From positions 124,001 to 188,000 of the forward strand of contig NZ_VXDC01000001.1 of assembly GCF_008711285.1 (NCBI RefSeq): DNA of 64,000 nucleotides. Direction: 5' to 3'. The stretch's first letter is position 1. Every line of letters starts with the position of its first letter. Both the position numbers and the translations under genes were made by a program. The notes below the pieces were generated by a model. It saw only the letters and a program-made list of their open reading frames with translations, did no database searches and was not told where the DNA came from. Source of the DNA: Roseibium aquae (lineage in GTDB: Bacteria > Pseudomonadota > Alphaproteobacteria > Rhizobiales > Stappiaceae). Of the stretch, positions 41,693 through 50,905 are shown piece after piece.

Positions 41693-44038
41693 ATGAAATA
41701 TCTCGCCCTGCTGGTTTGCTCTTTCTTGATCTCAGCATTGCCAGAAGCGACGCTTGCACAGCTCCCTTCGCCGCCCCCTTCTGCCGCCAACTCATCGCAA
41801 GAGCCGGTCACGCCGGAGGCGGTCGAACAGGCCGGCGAAGTGCTTCTGCGCTTTCTTGACAGTGCCGAAGGCCGCAAGGCGCTGAACGATTATCTTCAAA
41901 ACAGCGGCGCCACGGATGAGCCAACAGCACAGACCGCTCCGGCGGCAGACGGTCAAACCGCTTCGGCGGCGCCGGAGGCCAAAGCCGACGCCGATGCCGC
42001 CGCAGTTGCCGAAACAGAGGCGGTTTCGCAAACATTCGCCGTCCGTCTCGGGCAGTATACGAGAGTTGTGGCCGACGATTTCGGTTTGATCATCGAGCGC
42101 GTGAGAGCCTCCTTGAGAGGCATTGCCCTGCTGGCCACTGGCGAATTGCAAATCCGATGGGACAGGGTTTCAGAAGCCTTCCTGTCTCTTGCAACCGTCT
42201 TGCTTTCCGCAACGGTCATTTCGTGGCTCGGGCGCTGGCTCGTTGCAAAGGTCTATGATCGCCTGGATGTAAAGGCACGTTACGGGGGATGGACGACCCG
42301 GACCGGCATCCTGATCTTCACCAGCGTTCTGGACGGGCTCGCTGTTCTCCTTGGCTGGGGTGGTGGCTACGTGGTTGCCTTGGCAAGTTTTGGCGGCTTG
42401 GAAACCGGTGTGACCTTGCTCGAAAGTCTCGCTCTCAATGCATTTCTGTTTTCGGGTCTGGCCTTGGTGGCTCTGAGGTTCGTATTCGAGCCGGGCCGCC
42501 CGGCTTTGCGCTTGCTGCCCTTCGACGACTGGGCGGCAGGTTATTGGACCCGATGGCTCGGTTTTGTCTTTGTGTTGCTGATATATGGAATCATGCTGGG
42601 CGTTCCGCTTGCCAACCAGACCGTGTCTTTCGTCTTTGGGAATGCTGTTCGTTTCCTTGTCGTTTTGTGCGCGGCAGCAACGATCGCCGTTTTGATCGTC
42701 AGGAATAAAAAACGGGTTGAGGACGGTATCCGCACTTACGCCGAGAACTTGTCCGGCGACCTTGGCAAGAAGTCGATGACGCTTCTGGCGCGCACCTGGC
42801 ACATCATCGCGTTCTTCTATGTGCTCATGACATTCCTGATCTGGTTGTTCCGCCCCTATGATGCGACCCAAATCATTGTGCGATCGACCGGACTGTCCGT
42901 TCTCACCATCATGGCAAGCGTTCTGGCATCGCTCATGATGACAAGGGCGATCGTGCGTGGAATCCGGCTCCCGGACAGCCTTCGAGAATCCCTGCCAGCC
43001 CTTCAAGGAAGGTTGAACGCCTTTGTGCCGAGGATCCTGAAGATCTTCCGGTTTGCTGTCGGGGTTCTGACGGTTTTGTTGCTGCTCGACATCTGGCACA
43101 TTGCGAGCTTCACGACCTGGGCCCGCAGCCCGCAGGGCGCCGACGTCATTGGCCGGTATGGCTCGGCGGTTATGGTGCTGCTATTCGCGTTTGGGATCTG
43201 GATCGCCGTCATGTCCTGGGTGGACCTCAGGCTCCGGAGCCGCTCCGGATACGTCGTGACTGCGCGTGTTCGGACCTTGTTCCAGTTGTTCCGAAACGCC
43301 TTCACAGTGGTCATTATCGTGATGGCAAGCTTGCTTGCTCTTTCTGAAATCGGCATCAACATTGGCCCGCTCATCGCCGGTGCCGGTGTTGTTGGTCTAG
43401 CGATCTCGTTCGGCGCGCAAACTCTGGTGAAAGACATCATCACGGGCGCCTTCATCCAGATCGAGAATGCGATCAACGAGGGCGACGTGGTAACGGTCGC
43501 CGGGACCACAGGTGTGGTGGAACGGCTAACCGTACGCTCAGTGCGCATCCGGGATCTTGACGGGACCGCGCATATCGTACCGTTTTCTTCCGTCGACATG
43601 GTCTCGAACTTCATGCGCGATTTTTCCTACCATGTGGCGGTCATTGGCGTGTCTTACAGCACCGATATCGCGAAGGCCAAAGGCGCGATGGTCGAAGCGT
43701 TCAACCGGCTTCGCAATAGCGACCTCGGCCCAAAGATACTTGATGACTTCGAAATGCACGGTGTCACCATGTTCGGAGACAGCGCGATCAATATCCGTGC
43801 CCGTATCAAGACCTTGCCGGGCGAGCAATGGGGCGTCGGGCGGGCATTCAACGAGTATGTCAAGCAGGTGTTTGACGAGGAGGGAATCGAGATTCCCTTC
43901 CCGCAGGTTACATATCATGCGGCGCCTCCGCCGGCGATGGCCGGCAGGCCGTCAAAGAAAACCGAGAGCGTCGATGCGGATCCAGAAGGCGCCTCGCCAA
44001 CACAGGCCGGTTCGGACGGCCCCGCGGAAGACCGTTAA
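41693..44038 (+). CDS. Large MscS-family mechanosensitive channel
   Basis: The 781-residue precursor has a signal peptide (MKYLALLVCSFLISALPEATLAQ) and a periplasmic Ala/Glu-rich region to about 160. About ten membrane helices follow. The MscS core has a pore helix and beta domain: LLALSEIGINIGPLIAGAGVVGLAISFGAQ (in parts), LVKDIITGAFIQIENAINEGDVV and VERLTVRSVRIRDLDG. It is far longer than E. coli MscS (286 residues) and nearer to the MscK/YbiO/YjeP size class. It probably releases solutes on hypo-osmotic shock. The open frame upstream of 41693 lacks a suitable ribosome-binding site. Confidence 0.9.
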   Translation: MKYLALLVCSFLISALPEATLAQLPSPPPSAANSSQEPVTPEAVEQAGEVLLRFLDSAEGRKALNDYLQNSGATDEPTAQTAPAADGQTASAAPEAKADADAAAVAETEAVSQTFAVRLGQYTRVVADDFGLIIERVRASLRGIALLATGELQIRWDRVSEAFLSLATVLLSATVISWLGRWLVAKVYDRLDVKARYGGWTTRTGILIFTSVLDGLAVLLGWGGGYVVALASFGGLETGVTLLESLALNAFLFSGLALVALRFVFEPGRPALRLLPFDDWAAGYWTRWLGFVFVLLIYGIMLGVPLANQTVSFVFGNAVRFLVVLCAAATIAVLIVRNKKRVEDGIRTYAENLSGDLGKKSMTLLARTWHIIAFFYVLMTFLIWLFRPYDATQIIVRSTGLSVLTIMASVLASLMMTRAIVRGIRLPDSLRESLPALQGRLNAFVPRILKIFRFAVGVLTVLLLLDIWHIASFTTWARSPQGADVIGRYGSAVMVLLFAFGIWIAVMSWVDLRLRSRSGYVVTARVRTLFQLFRNAFTVVIIVMASLLALSEIGINIGPLIAGAGVVGLAISFGAQTLVKDIITGAFIQIENAINEGDVVTVAGTTGVVERLTVRSVRIRDLDGTAHIVPFSSVDMVSNFMRDFSYHVAVIGVSYSTDIAKAKGAMVEAFNRLRNSDLGPKILDDFEMHGVTMFGDSAINIRARIKTLPGEQWGVGRAFNEYVKQVFDEEGIEIPFPQVTYHAAPPPAMAGRPSKKTESVDADPEGASPTQAGSDGPAEDR

Positions 44039-44078
44039 AGCGCCCGATTGCCCCTGTTGTCCCGGCCATATCCTGGAT

Positions 44079-44099
44079 CGCGGCAATTGTCCGCGTTTT
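44079..44099 (+). terminator. Probable terminator after the MscS-type gene
   Basis: A short 5-bp stem (CGCGG with CCGCG) with a 7-nt loop runs into TTTT. The stem is weak compared with the other terminators in the window. Confidence 0.45.
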
Positions 44100-44132
44100 G
44101 GGCGTGGGCTTGTCCGGTCTTATTCTCTTTCC

Positions 44133-44168
44133 TTTCATTGAATTTCGATCTGTTTCGCTTTATTTTCG
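44133..44168. promoter_or_regulatory. Phased TTTCG repeats upstream of glpD (putative GlpR operator)
   Basis: TTTCA at 44133 and TTTCG at 44143, 44153 and 44164 recur every 10-11 bp, that is on one face of the helix, 46-81 nt before the glpD start. TTTTCG is the half-site of known GlpR operators in pseudomonads. The GlpR-like regulator gene at 25.4-26.2 kb has a similar motif in front. Confidence 0.5.
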
Positions 44169-44213
44169 GTTCCATCGAATAAACGCGTATTGCCTATCTG
44201 CCGGAGGCTGGCC

Positions 44214-45737
44214 ATGACGCCTGACTTTGACCTTGTCGTAATTGGCGGGGGGATCAACGGAACTGGAATCGCCCGGGATGCGGTGGGCCGCGGTGCCTCG
44301 GTCCTGCTGGCCGAGATGGGGGATCTGGCGGGCGCCACTTCGTCGGCGTCGACCAAACTCATTCACGGTGGTTTGCGGTATCTCGAATATTATGAATTCG
44401 ATCTGGTCCGAAAGGCGCTGAAAGAACGCGAGGTCCTCTGGAAGGCGGCCCCCCACATTGCGTGGCCCATGCGTTTCATCCTGCCTCATCACAAGGATTT
44501 GCGTCCTGCCTGGCTCCTGCGTTTGGGGCTTTTCCTCTACGACCACATCGGTGGCCGCAAGCTTCTGCCCGCCACTCGGACGGTTCCGCTCGACCGCGGT
44601 CCTTTCGCCCAGGGACTCAAGAGCATGTTTCGCAAGGGCTTTGAGTATTCGGATTGCTGGGTCGAGGATTCCCGCCTAGTTGTTCTAAATGCCCGCGATG
44701 CAGCCGACCGGGGCGCGGAAATCGCGACCAGGACGAAATGCATCAGCGCCCGCCGCGAAAACGGCCTGTGGCGCGTTGTTCTGCGCGACCTGAGCAGCGG
44801 AACAGACCGGACAGTGACAGCAAAGGTCCTGGTCAACGCGGCTGGTCCCTGGGTTGCCGAGATGCTGACCGGGGTTGTCGGGGCAAACCGGCGGTCGAAT
44901 GTCCGGCTTGTCAAAGGCAGCCATGTGGTTGTTCCCAGGCTGTTCGACCACGACCGGTGTTTCATTTTCCAAAATGCCGACGGCCGCATCATTTTCGCGA
45001 TCCCCTACGAAACCGATTTCACCTTGATCGGTACGACAGATGTCGAGTTCGAAGGGGATGCGACGGGGGTTCAGATCTCGCCCGACGAAATCTCCTATCT
45101 GTGCGCTGCCGTCAGCGAATACCTGAAGGAGCCGGTGACGCCCGATGACGTGGTGCACACCTATTCCGGCGTCAGACCCCTCTATGATGACGGCGCCAGC
45201 GATGCGAAGGCGGCCACGCGAGATTATGTGCTCGAGCTTGAGGGCGGCGAGAATGGGGTGCCGGCACTTCTATCGGTATTTGGAGGTAAGATCACAACCT
45301 ATCGCAAATTGGCGGAGCACGTGCTGGAAAAGCTGGCGCCGTTTCTCCCTTTCAAGACGGGAGAATGGACGGCCGGTGCGTCGTTGCCCGGCGGTGATTT
45401 CCCGGCTCAGAAGTTCGAAGAGGAAGTTGCCACGCTTCGGAAGGACTTCGGGTTCCTTGATGAGCGGTTCGCCCGCCGGCTGTGCCATGCCTATGGCCGC
45501 GACACCTGGCGTCTGCTGGCCGGTGCGGCGAGCGAGGCTCATCTGGGCCGTAAATTCGGGGCGGACCTTTACGAACGTGAGGTGCGTTGGCTGATCGAAC
45601 GCGAATGGGCGCGCACAGCTGACGACATCTTGTGGCGCCGGAGCAAACTTGGCTTGAGACTGTCCAAAGAGGAAGCCGGGGCCTTGGACGAATTTGTCGT
45701 CTCCGAGGTTGCGGCGCTGGCAAATGCTGCGGCATAA
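44214..45737 (+). CDS. glpD: Aerobic glycerol-3-phosphate dehydrogenase GlpD
   Basis: GlpD oxidises glycerol-3-phosphate to dihydroxyacetone phosphate and passes electrons to quinone at the inner membrane. The 507-residue flavoprotein has the FAD-binding motif DLVVIGGGINGTGIARDAVGR and ATSSASTKLIHGGLRYLEYYEF. The substrate-domain elements FAIPYETDFTLIGTTDVEF and HTYSGVRPLYDDG follow, with a C-terminal helical domain. GGAGG at 44203-44207 fixes the ATG at 44214. glpK follows 72 nt downstream in the same operon. Phased TTTCG repeats upstream suggest repression by a GlpR. Confidence 0.96.
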   Translation: MTPDFDLVVIGGGINGTGIARDAVGRGASVLLAEMGDLAGATSSASTKLIHGGLRYLEYYEFDLVRKALKEREVLWKAAPHIAWPMRFILPHHKDLRPAWLLRLGLFLYDHIGGRKLLPATRTVPLDRGPFAQGLKSMFRKGFEYSDCWVEDSRLVVLNARDAADRGAEIATRTKCISARRENGLWRVVLRDLSSGTDRTVTAKVLVNAAGPWVAEMLTGVVGANRRSNVRLVKGSHVVVPRLFDHDRCFIFQNADGRIIFAIPYETDFTLIGTTDVEFEGDATGVQISPDEISYLCAAVSEYLKEPVTPDDVVHTYSGVRPLYDDGASDAKAATRDYVLELEGGENGVPALLSVFGGKITTYRKLAEHVLEKLAPFLPFKTGEWTAGASLPGGDFPAQKFEEEVATLRKDFGFLDERFARRLCHAYGRDTWRLLAGAASEAHLGRKFGADLYEREVRWLIEREWARTADDILWRRSKLGLRLSKEEAGALDEFVVSEVAALANAAA

Positions 45738-45809
45738 CACAATCCATCAAAGCCTTTGAGCGAGGGGCGTTCGCCCACCAATCAATAATAATCCAAAAGG
45801 GAGGCGGCC

Positions 45810-47300
45810 ATGGGCGGAGCGATCTTGGCCATTGATCAGGGAACGACATCGAGCCGGGCCATCGTTTTTGGCGGCGACTTTCAACCGGTCTCGGTGGGGC
45901 AGCAGGAATTTCCGCAGCATTTTCTAAAATCCGGCTGGGTGGAACACAATCCCGAGGACATTTGGACCAGCACATTGGCCGTTTGCCGGGATGCCATTGC
46001 AAAATCCGGCATGGCTGCGTCGGAGATTTGTGCGATTGGCATCACCAATCAAAGAGAGACCACGCTGGTGTGGGATCGCCTCACCGGCGAACCGGTCTAC
46101 AATGCGATTGTTTGGCAGGACCGCAGGACATCGGCTTTTTGTGCCGACCTTCGCGCACGCGGCCTGGAAGCAACGTTTGCGGCGAAGACAGGATTATTGC
46201 TGGATCCCTATTTCTCGGGCACGAAACTCGCCTGGATTCTCGACAGTGTTGAGGGTGCTCGCGCCCGCGCCGAGAAGGGGGATCTGGTCTTCGGGACCGT
46301 CGATACCTGGCTGATCTGGAAGCTTACCGGCGGCGCGCGTCACGTGACGGACGCCACCAACGCCTCCCGGACGCTGATCTACAATATCCGGGAAAACGCC
46401 TGGGACCCGGAACTGTGCGAATTGCTTGGCATTCCGATGTCGATGTTGCCGGAGGTCCTCGACAGCGCCGATGATTTCGGCGTGTGCGAAGAGAGCCATT
46501 TCGGCGCGCGCCTGTCCATTCTCGGTGTGGCCGGGGATCAACAGGCGGCGACGGTCGGGCAGGCTTGTTTCGAGCCGGGGATGGTGAAGTCGACTTATGG
46601 AACCGGATGTTTTGCGTTGATGAACACCGGATCCGACCCTGTGCCTTCCAAGAACCGGATGCTGACAACGATTGCCTACCGTTTGAACGGCCAAACCACC
46701 TACGCGTTGGAAGGATCGATTTTTGTCGCGGGCGCTGCGGTCCAATGGCTGCGTGATGGGTTGGGGCTGATTGAAAACGCATCTGAGTCTCAGAAGCTGG
46801 CCGAACAGGCCGATCCAAACCAGGATGTTTATCTGGTTCCGGCGTTCGTCGGGCTTGGTGCGCCGTATTGGGACGCGGATGCCCGCGGGGCGCTTTTTGG
46901 CTTGAGCCGGGCCACCGGGCCAAAAGAAATCGCGCGTGCCGTGCTGCAAAGTGTCGGCTTTCAAACGTTCGATCTTCTCGACGCGAAAAAGGAAGACTGG
47001 AAATCCGACACCGAGACCGTGTTGCGGGTCGATGGCGGCATGACGATTTCCGACTGGACCATGCAGTTTCTGGCCGACATTCTTGGGGCGCCTGTCGACC
47101 GTCCCGCGGTGCTTGAAACCACGGCATTGGGGGCGGCCTGGCTCGCCGGATCGAAGGCAGGGGTTTGGCCCGGCCAAGAGGAGTTCGCGAAAAGCTGGAA
47201 GCTGGAAAAGCGGTTCGAGCCGAAAATGGACGCGGCAACGCGCGACCGTCTCATCGCCGGATGGCGCGATGCCGTGCGCCGGACCCGTTCCGACTTCTGA
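45810..47300 (+). CDS. glpK: Glycerol kinase GlpK
   Basis: GlpK phosphorylates glycerol to glycerol-3-phosphate. The 496-residue FGGY-family kinase shows [60 protein letters not shown] and the C-terminal [27 protein letters not shown] lies 6 nt before the ATG. It follows glpD, so the two provide glycerol use via glycerol-3-phosphate. No glycerol facilitator gene is in this operon; the aquaglyceroporin gene 3 kb downstream belongs to the ars operon. Confidence 0.96.
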   Translation: MGGAILAIDQGTTSSRAIVFGGDFQPVSVGQQEFPQHFLKSGWVEHNPEDIWTSTLAVCRDAIAKSGMAASEICAIGITNQRETTLVWDRLTGEPVYNAIVWQDRRTSAFCADLRARGLEATFAAKTGLLLDPYFSGTKLAWILDSVEGARARAEKGDLVFGTVDTWLIWKLTGGARHVTDATNASRTLIYNIRENAWDPELCELLGIPMSMLPEVLDSADDFGVCEESHFGARLSILGVAGDQQAATVGQACFEPGMVKSTYGTGCFALMNTGSDPVPSKNRMLTTIAYRLNGQTTYALEGSIFVAGAAVQWLRDGLGLIENASESQKLAEQADPNQDVYLVPAFVGLGAPYWDADARGALFGLSRATGPKEIARAVLQSVGFQTFDLLDAKKEDWKSDTETVLRVDGGMTISDWTMQFLADILGAPVDRPAVLETTALGAAWLAGSKAGVWPGQEEFAKSWKLEKRFEPKMDAATRDRLIAGWRDAVRRTRSDF

Positions 47301-47326
47301 TAGGTCCCTCTCTGCCTTTCACCAGT

Positions 47327-47356
47327 CGCATCGCCGCTCAATGAGATGGCGATGCG
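47327..47356 (+). terminator. Stem-loop after glpK
   Basis: A perfect 9-bp stem (CGCATCGCC with GGCGATGCG), with an inner CTC/GAG stem, lies 27 nt after glpK. There is no T tail, so termination may be Rho-assisted or the stem may protect the mRNA end. Confidence 0.5.
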
Positions 47357-47473
47357 GCCGTTCTTCCGCGCAGCGATGCCTGAAAACCGTTAAAGTTCAG
47401 CCCCCCGCTACTCGTCATCGCCACCCGGACTGTTCTAGACTGACCCAAACGGTTGGAACGGGCGGCGGTTCAG

Positions 47474-49072
47474 ATGAAGCGGTTCTTGGGAATTTGGCTG
47501 GTGGCCTTGGCGACTGTCTTGGGCGGCGGGGCTGTTGCCGCCAAGACCTTGGTGTTCTGCTCCCAGGCATCGCCAAACGGGTTTGACCCTGCCCTCCACA
47601 CCGACCCGGCAACGCTGAACGCGTCTTCCCGGCAAATCTACGACCGCTTGGTCGAATATGCGCCTGGTTCAGGCGACATTGTTCCTGGTCTCGCGGAGCG
47701 ATGGACCATTTCTGAAGATGGCTTGAGTGTCACCTTCTCGCTGCGTCGGCAGGTTTCCTTTCACTCCACGCCTTACTTTGCCCCTTCGCGGTTCCTGACC
47801 GCTGATGATGTCGTGTTTTCGTTCCGGCGGCAGATGTCCGAGCGCCATCCGTGGCACGCCTACCGGGAGGGCGAGACGTGGGAGTATTTCAATAGCCTGG
47901 CGCTGGCGACCCTTATTGACGACGTCGTCAAGATCGATGATCAAACTGTCCGGTTTGTTCTCCGGCGGCCGCATGCCCCGCTATTTGCCACGCTGGCGAT
48001 GGACTTTGCTTCGATTCTTTCGTCCGAGTATGCCGAGCAGCTTGCTCAGGCCGGCGCGAAGTATCAACTGGACCGCCGGCCGGTCGGCACGGGTCCTTTT
48101 GTGTTTGCCGATTATGAGGAGAGCGAGGTCATCCGGTATAAGGCCAACGCCGTTTACTGGAAGGCCCCGCCGGTAATCACTGAATTGGTCTTTTCGATCA
48201 CGCCCGACGCTGCAGACCGCCTGCGCAAATTACAATCCGGCGAGTGCAGTCTCATGCTGGAGCCAGATCCCAAGCACATCCCGGTGTTTAAAGAGGATGG
48301 CCAAATCAAACTGCTGGAGAAGAGCCGTCCGGATATCAGTTACCTTGCGTTCCGCACCACAATCGCGCCATTTGACAATAGTCTGGTGCGCAAGGCGTTC
48401 AATTTCGCGATCAACAAGCAGGCGATCGTGGACCGGGTTTTTCAAGGGCGCGGTGAGGTTGCAAAGTCCGTTCTTCCGCCGGGCTCCGAAGCACGCGATG
48501 AAAACCTGAATGACGCGTTCTATGACCCGGGTCTGGCGATCCAGCTTCTGGAAGCCGCCGGTGTCGAGGATCTCTCGATGACCCTGCTGGTCATGCCGTC
48601 CGGCCGGACGTACAATCCGGATCCGGGTCTCATGGCGCGGATGATACAAGCCGATTTGCAGCGTATCGGCATCGAGGTGAAACTCGTGACACCGGCGTCC
48701 TTTGGCGAATTTCTGGTCCGGGCGCGGTCCTCGGTCCGGGACGCGGGCATTTTGTATGGAACAACCAGCCGAATGGCCGATCCCGGCCAGTTTCTGAGTG
48801 ACCAGCTTGGCTGCGATGCCGCCGACGGCTTCAACCTTGCACGGTGGTGTCTCGAGGCATTTGATGATTTGCTGCAGCAGGCAGAACAGGCCTACGATCA
48901 AGACGATCGCGATGGCCTCTACCGCCAGGCACAGGCGCTTTTCAAGGATGCAGCGCCATGGGTGGCCATCGCGCATTCGCGAGAGTTTGTGCCCATGTCG
49001 CAGAGCGTGACGGGATTCGTCCCCGATCTGTTCGGAGGCCTCCGTTTCAACGGCGCGGATATCGTGGAGTAG
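47474..49072 (+). CDS. Peptide/nickel-type ABC transporter substrate-binding protein (SBP family 5)
   Basis: The 532-residue precursor has a signal peptide ending near GAVAAK and the family-5 fold. It shows LVFCSQASPNGFDPALHTDPAT, RQIYDRLVEYAPGSGDIVPGLAERW, FHSTPYFAPSRFLTADDVVFSFRR (read in parts), PVGTGPFVF and VRKAFNFAINKQAIVD. This resembles DppA/SapA-like dipeptide-binding proteins; the FCSQASPNGFDPAL start is typical of the DppA branch, which in E. coli also binds haem. No permease or ATPase genes adjoin it, so it is an orphan that must use a transporter encoded elsewhere. Start set at MKRFLG rather than the upstream TTG at 47453. Confidence 0.88.
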   Translation: MKRFLGIWLVALATVLGGGAVAAKTLVFCSQASPNGFDPALHTDPATLNASSRQIYDRLVEYAPGSGDIVPGLAERWTISEDGLSVTFSLRRQVSFHSTPYFAPSRFLTADDVVFSFRRQMSERHPWHAYREGETWEYFNSLALATLIDDVVKIDDQTVRFVLRRPHAPLFATLAMDFASILSSEYAEQLAQAGAKYQLDRRPVGTGPFVFADYEESEVIRYKANAVYWKAPPVITELVFSITPDAADRLRKLQSGECSLMLEPDPKHIPVFKEDGQIKLLEKSRPDISYLAFRTTIAPFDNSLVRKAFNFAINKQAIVDRVFQGRGEVAKSVLPPGSEARDENLNDAFYDPGLAIQLLEAAGVEDLSMTLLVMPSGRTYNPDPGLMARMIQADLQRIGIEVKLVTPASFGEFLVRARSSVRDAGILYGTTSRMADPGQFLSDQLGCDAADGFNLARWCLEAFDDLLQQAEQAYDQDDRDGLYRQAQALFKDAAPWVAIAHSREFVPMSQSVTGFVPDLFGGLRFNGADIVE

Positions 49073-49123
49073 GGTGCTGCGGGTTCTCGCAGGGGTCAGA
49101 AAAGGGGTTTTGTTTTTCCATAT

Positions 49124-49139
49124 TTCGAGTATTCTCGAA
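49124..49139. promoter_or_regulatory. Putative ArsR operator overlapping the arsR promoter and start region
   Basis: TTCGAG-TATT-CTCGAA is a perfect 6-4-6 inverted repeat ending 2 nt before the arsR ATG. TATTCT inside it (49130-49135) could be the -10 box, which would put the transcription start at the ATG itself. Confidence 0.6.
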
Positions 49140-49141
49140 TT

Positions 49142-49507
49142 ATGGAAAAAACTGAAGCGCTCAATACTCTGGCAGCTCTTGGTCAGGAAACACGCCTTGA
49201 TGTGTTCCGCCTGCTCATAAAGGCGGGCCCGGGAGGTATGTGTGCCGGAGCAATTGCCGAGCATCTGCAGGTTCGTGCCAATACCCTATCGACCCATCTG
49301 AGCGCCTTGTCTCGGTGCGGCCTTGTGCACGCCGCCCGCGACGGGCGCTCAATCACCTATTCCGCCCGTATCGACCAGATGCAGAATCTCATCCTCTACC
49401 TGATGCGCGATTGTTGCGATGGCAAGCCAGAGCTCTGCGATCCCATCGCGGGCGCCCTGGTCGGATTTGACCAGACCGACGCATCCGGTCCGACAAGCCG
49501 TTTTTGA
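49142..49507 (+). CDS. arsR: ArsR-family arsenic-responsive repressor
   Basis: This 121-residue winged-helix protein (ALNTLAALGQETRLDVFRLLIKAG, then EHLQVRANTLSTHLSALSRCGLV) represses the ars operon. The classic ELCVC metal site in the recognition region is absent. Instead Cys residues cluster near the C-terminus (RDCCDGKPELCD), as in a branch of proteobacterial ArsR proteins, and these probably sense arsenite. No ribosome-binding site precedes the ATG because the operator-like inverted repeat occupies that position, so leaderless translation is likely. arsC begins 10 nt after its stop codon. Confidence 0.9.
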   Translation: MEKTEALNTLAALGQETRLDVFRLLIKAGPGGMCAGAIAEHLQVRANTLSTHLSALSRCGLVHAARDGRSITYSARIDQMQNLILYLMRDCCDGKPELCDPIAGALVGFDQTDASGPTSRF

Positions 49508-49517
49508 AAGAGTGATC

Positions 49518-50024
49518 ATGCGCCGTGTCATGTTTGTCTGCACCGCCAATTCCGCCCGTTCGGTGCTTGCTGAAGCCATTCTCAGGCATCGGGGGGGGCG
49601 GCGGTTCGAAGCCTATTCCTCCGGCTCAAGTCCGCGGGGAACAGTGAACCCGGACGCCCTGCTGTGCCTTGCACGCCACGGTCTGCCAACGACGGGCTAC
49701 CGGTCCAAGAGCTGGGACGAATTCGCAAGTGAAAAGGCGCCGGTTCTGGATCTGGTCGTGACCGTTTGTGACAGCGCGGCTGGCGAATCCTGCCCGGTCT
49801 GGCTCGGGCATCCTATGACCGTGCACTGGGGTATTCCCGATCCGGCATCGGTTGATGGTGACGAAGCGGTCCGTGCGGCGGCTTTTGATCTGGCCTTTCT
49901 GCGGCTGTCCAAACGCATCAGTGCGTTCCTCGATGAGGGCGATGACGTCTTTGACGCTCCTGATGGCCGGGATCGGCTGAATGCCATCGGAAAACTCGAT
50001 CTGCAGCCGGAGCCATCCGAATGA
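49518..50024 (+). CDS. arsC: Arsenate reductase ArsC (low-molecular-weight phosphatase family)
   Basis: ArsC reduces arsenate to arsenite. The 168-residue protein is of the thioredoxin-coupled, tyrosine-phosphatase-fold type. It has the P-loop VCTANSARS (CX5R), the general-acid region IPDPASVDG and the Cys pair VTVCDSAAGESCPVW, which would form the redox relay. The C-terminal 25 residues are an extension without known function. The frame is open from 49419, but MRRVMFVCTANSARS is the natural start. It overlaps aqpS by 4 nt (ATGA), so reduction and export are translationally coupled. Confidence 0.92.
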   Translation: MRRVMFVCTANSARSVLAEAILRHRGGRRFEAYSSGSSPRGTVNPDALLCLARHGLPTTGYRSKSWDEFASEKAPVLDLVVTVCDSAAGESCPVWLGHPMTVHWGIPDPASVDGDEAVRAAAFDLAFLRLSKRISAFLDEGDDVFDAPDGRDRLNAIGKLDLQPEPSE

Positions 50025-50707
50025 GTGATTATGACGTGTCCCGTCGTCTCGCGGCAGAAGCCCTGGGAACGGCCATCCTTGTTTGCACGGTGGTCGGATC
50101 GGGGATCATGGCGGACAAGTTGTCCGACGACATCGCCGTCTCGCTTCTTGGCAACACGATTCCAACCGGCGCTATTCTGGTGGTTCTCATCACGATTTTG
50201 GGACCTATTTCCGGGGCGCATTTCAATCCCGCGGTCACTTTCGCCTTCCTGTTGCGGGGTCAGATCGCGACAGGTCTCGCAGGGGCCTATATCGCGGCGC
50301 AATGCCTCGGCGGTATATCGGGGTCCATGCTGGCGCACCTCATGTTCGAACTGCCCATCGTCCAGACCTCTGCCACGATCCGCACCGGAACCGGGCAATG
50401 GACGGCGGAAGTCGTTGCCACATTCGGACTGGTGGCAACCATCCTTGCCGGTCTCAAGTTTAAGGAAAGCGCCATTCCGTGGCTGGTGGGCCTTTACATC
50501 ACGGCGGCCTACTGGTTTACCGCTTCCACCTCCTTCGCCAATCCGGCTGTCGCCATTTCCCGCAGCCTGACCGATACGTTTTCGGGAATCCGGCCGATCG
50601 ATCTGCCGGGATTCTTGCTGGCGGAGTTCTTTGGCGCGGCCCTTGCCGTGCTCGTGTTTGGCTGGCTTCTGACGTCGGCGAAATCCCGTATCGAGCAGCC
50701 CTCATGA
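50021..50707 (+). CDS. aqpS: Aquaglyceroporin AqpS, likely arsenite channel
   Basis: The 228-residue MIP-family channel has six membrane helices and two NPA boxes (ISGAHFNPAVTFAF and TSFANPAVAISR). Aquaporin genes inside ars operons, as in Sinorhizobium meliloti aqpS, allow arsenite formed by ArsC to leave the cell down its gradient. The position directly after arsC, overlapping by 4 nt, supports that role over general glycerol uptake. No arsB or acr3 pump gene and no arsH is present in the operon. A stem without T tail (TCCTGTAGG with CCTGCAGGA) lies about 35 nt after the stop codon. Confidence 0.9.
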   Translation: MSDYDVSRRLAAEALGTAILVCTVVGSGIMADKLSDDIAVSLLGNTIPTGAILVVLITILGPISGAHFNPAVTFAFLLRGQIATGLAGAYIAAQCLGGISGSMLAHLMFELPIVQTSATIRTGTGQWTAEVVATFGLVATILAGLKFKESAIPWLVGLYITAAYWFTASTSFANPAVAISRSLTDTFSGIRPIDLPGFLLAEFFGAALAVLVFGWLLTSAKSRIEQPS

Positions 50708-50905
50708 AAACCCGGGCTTGAGATCACGCTTTTGCGTCCGAGGGAAGAATCCTGTAGGCCCTGCCTGCAGGACAGTTGTCCGTTGGGCCGGTCTGCGTGC
50801 CCGATGCCGGTTCCCAGTTTGAAGATGCCGCTTGTGCATCGCCGCGTTTGGGGTGAAAGCCGGACCGTGTTCTGATGATTTTGAGAGATGTTCCGGAGAA
50901 CGTGC

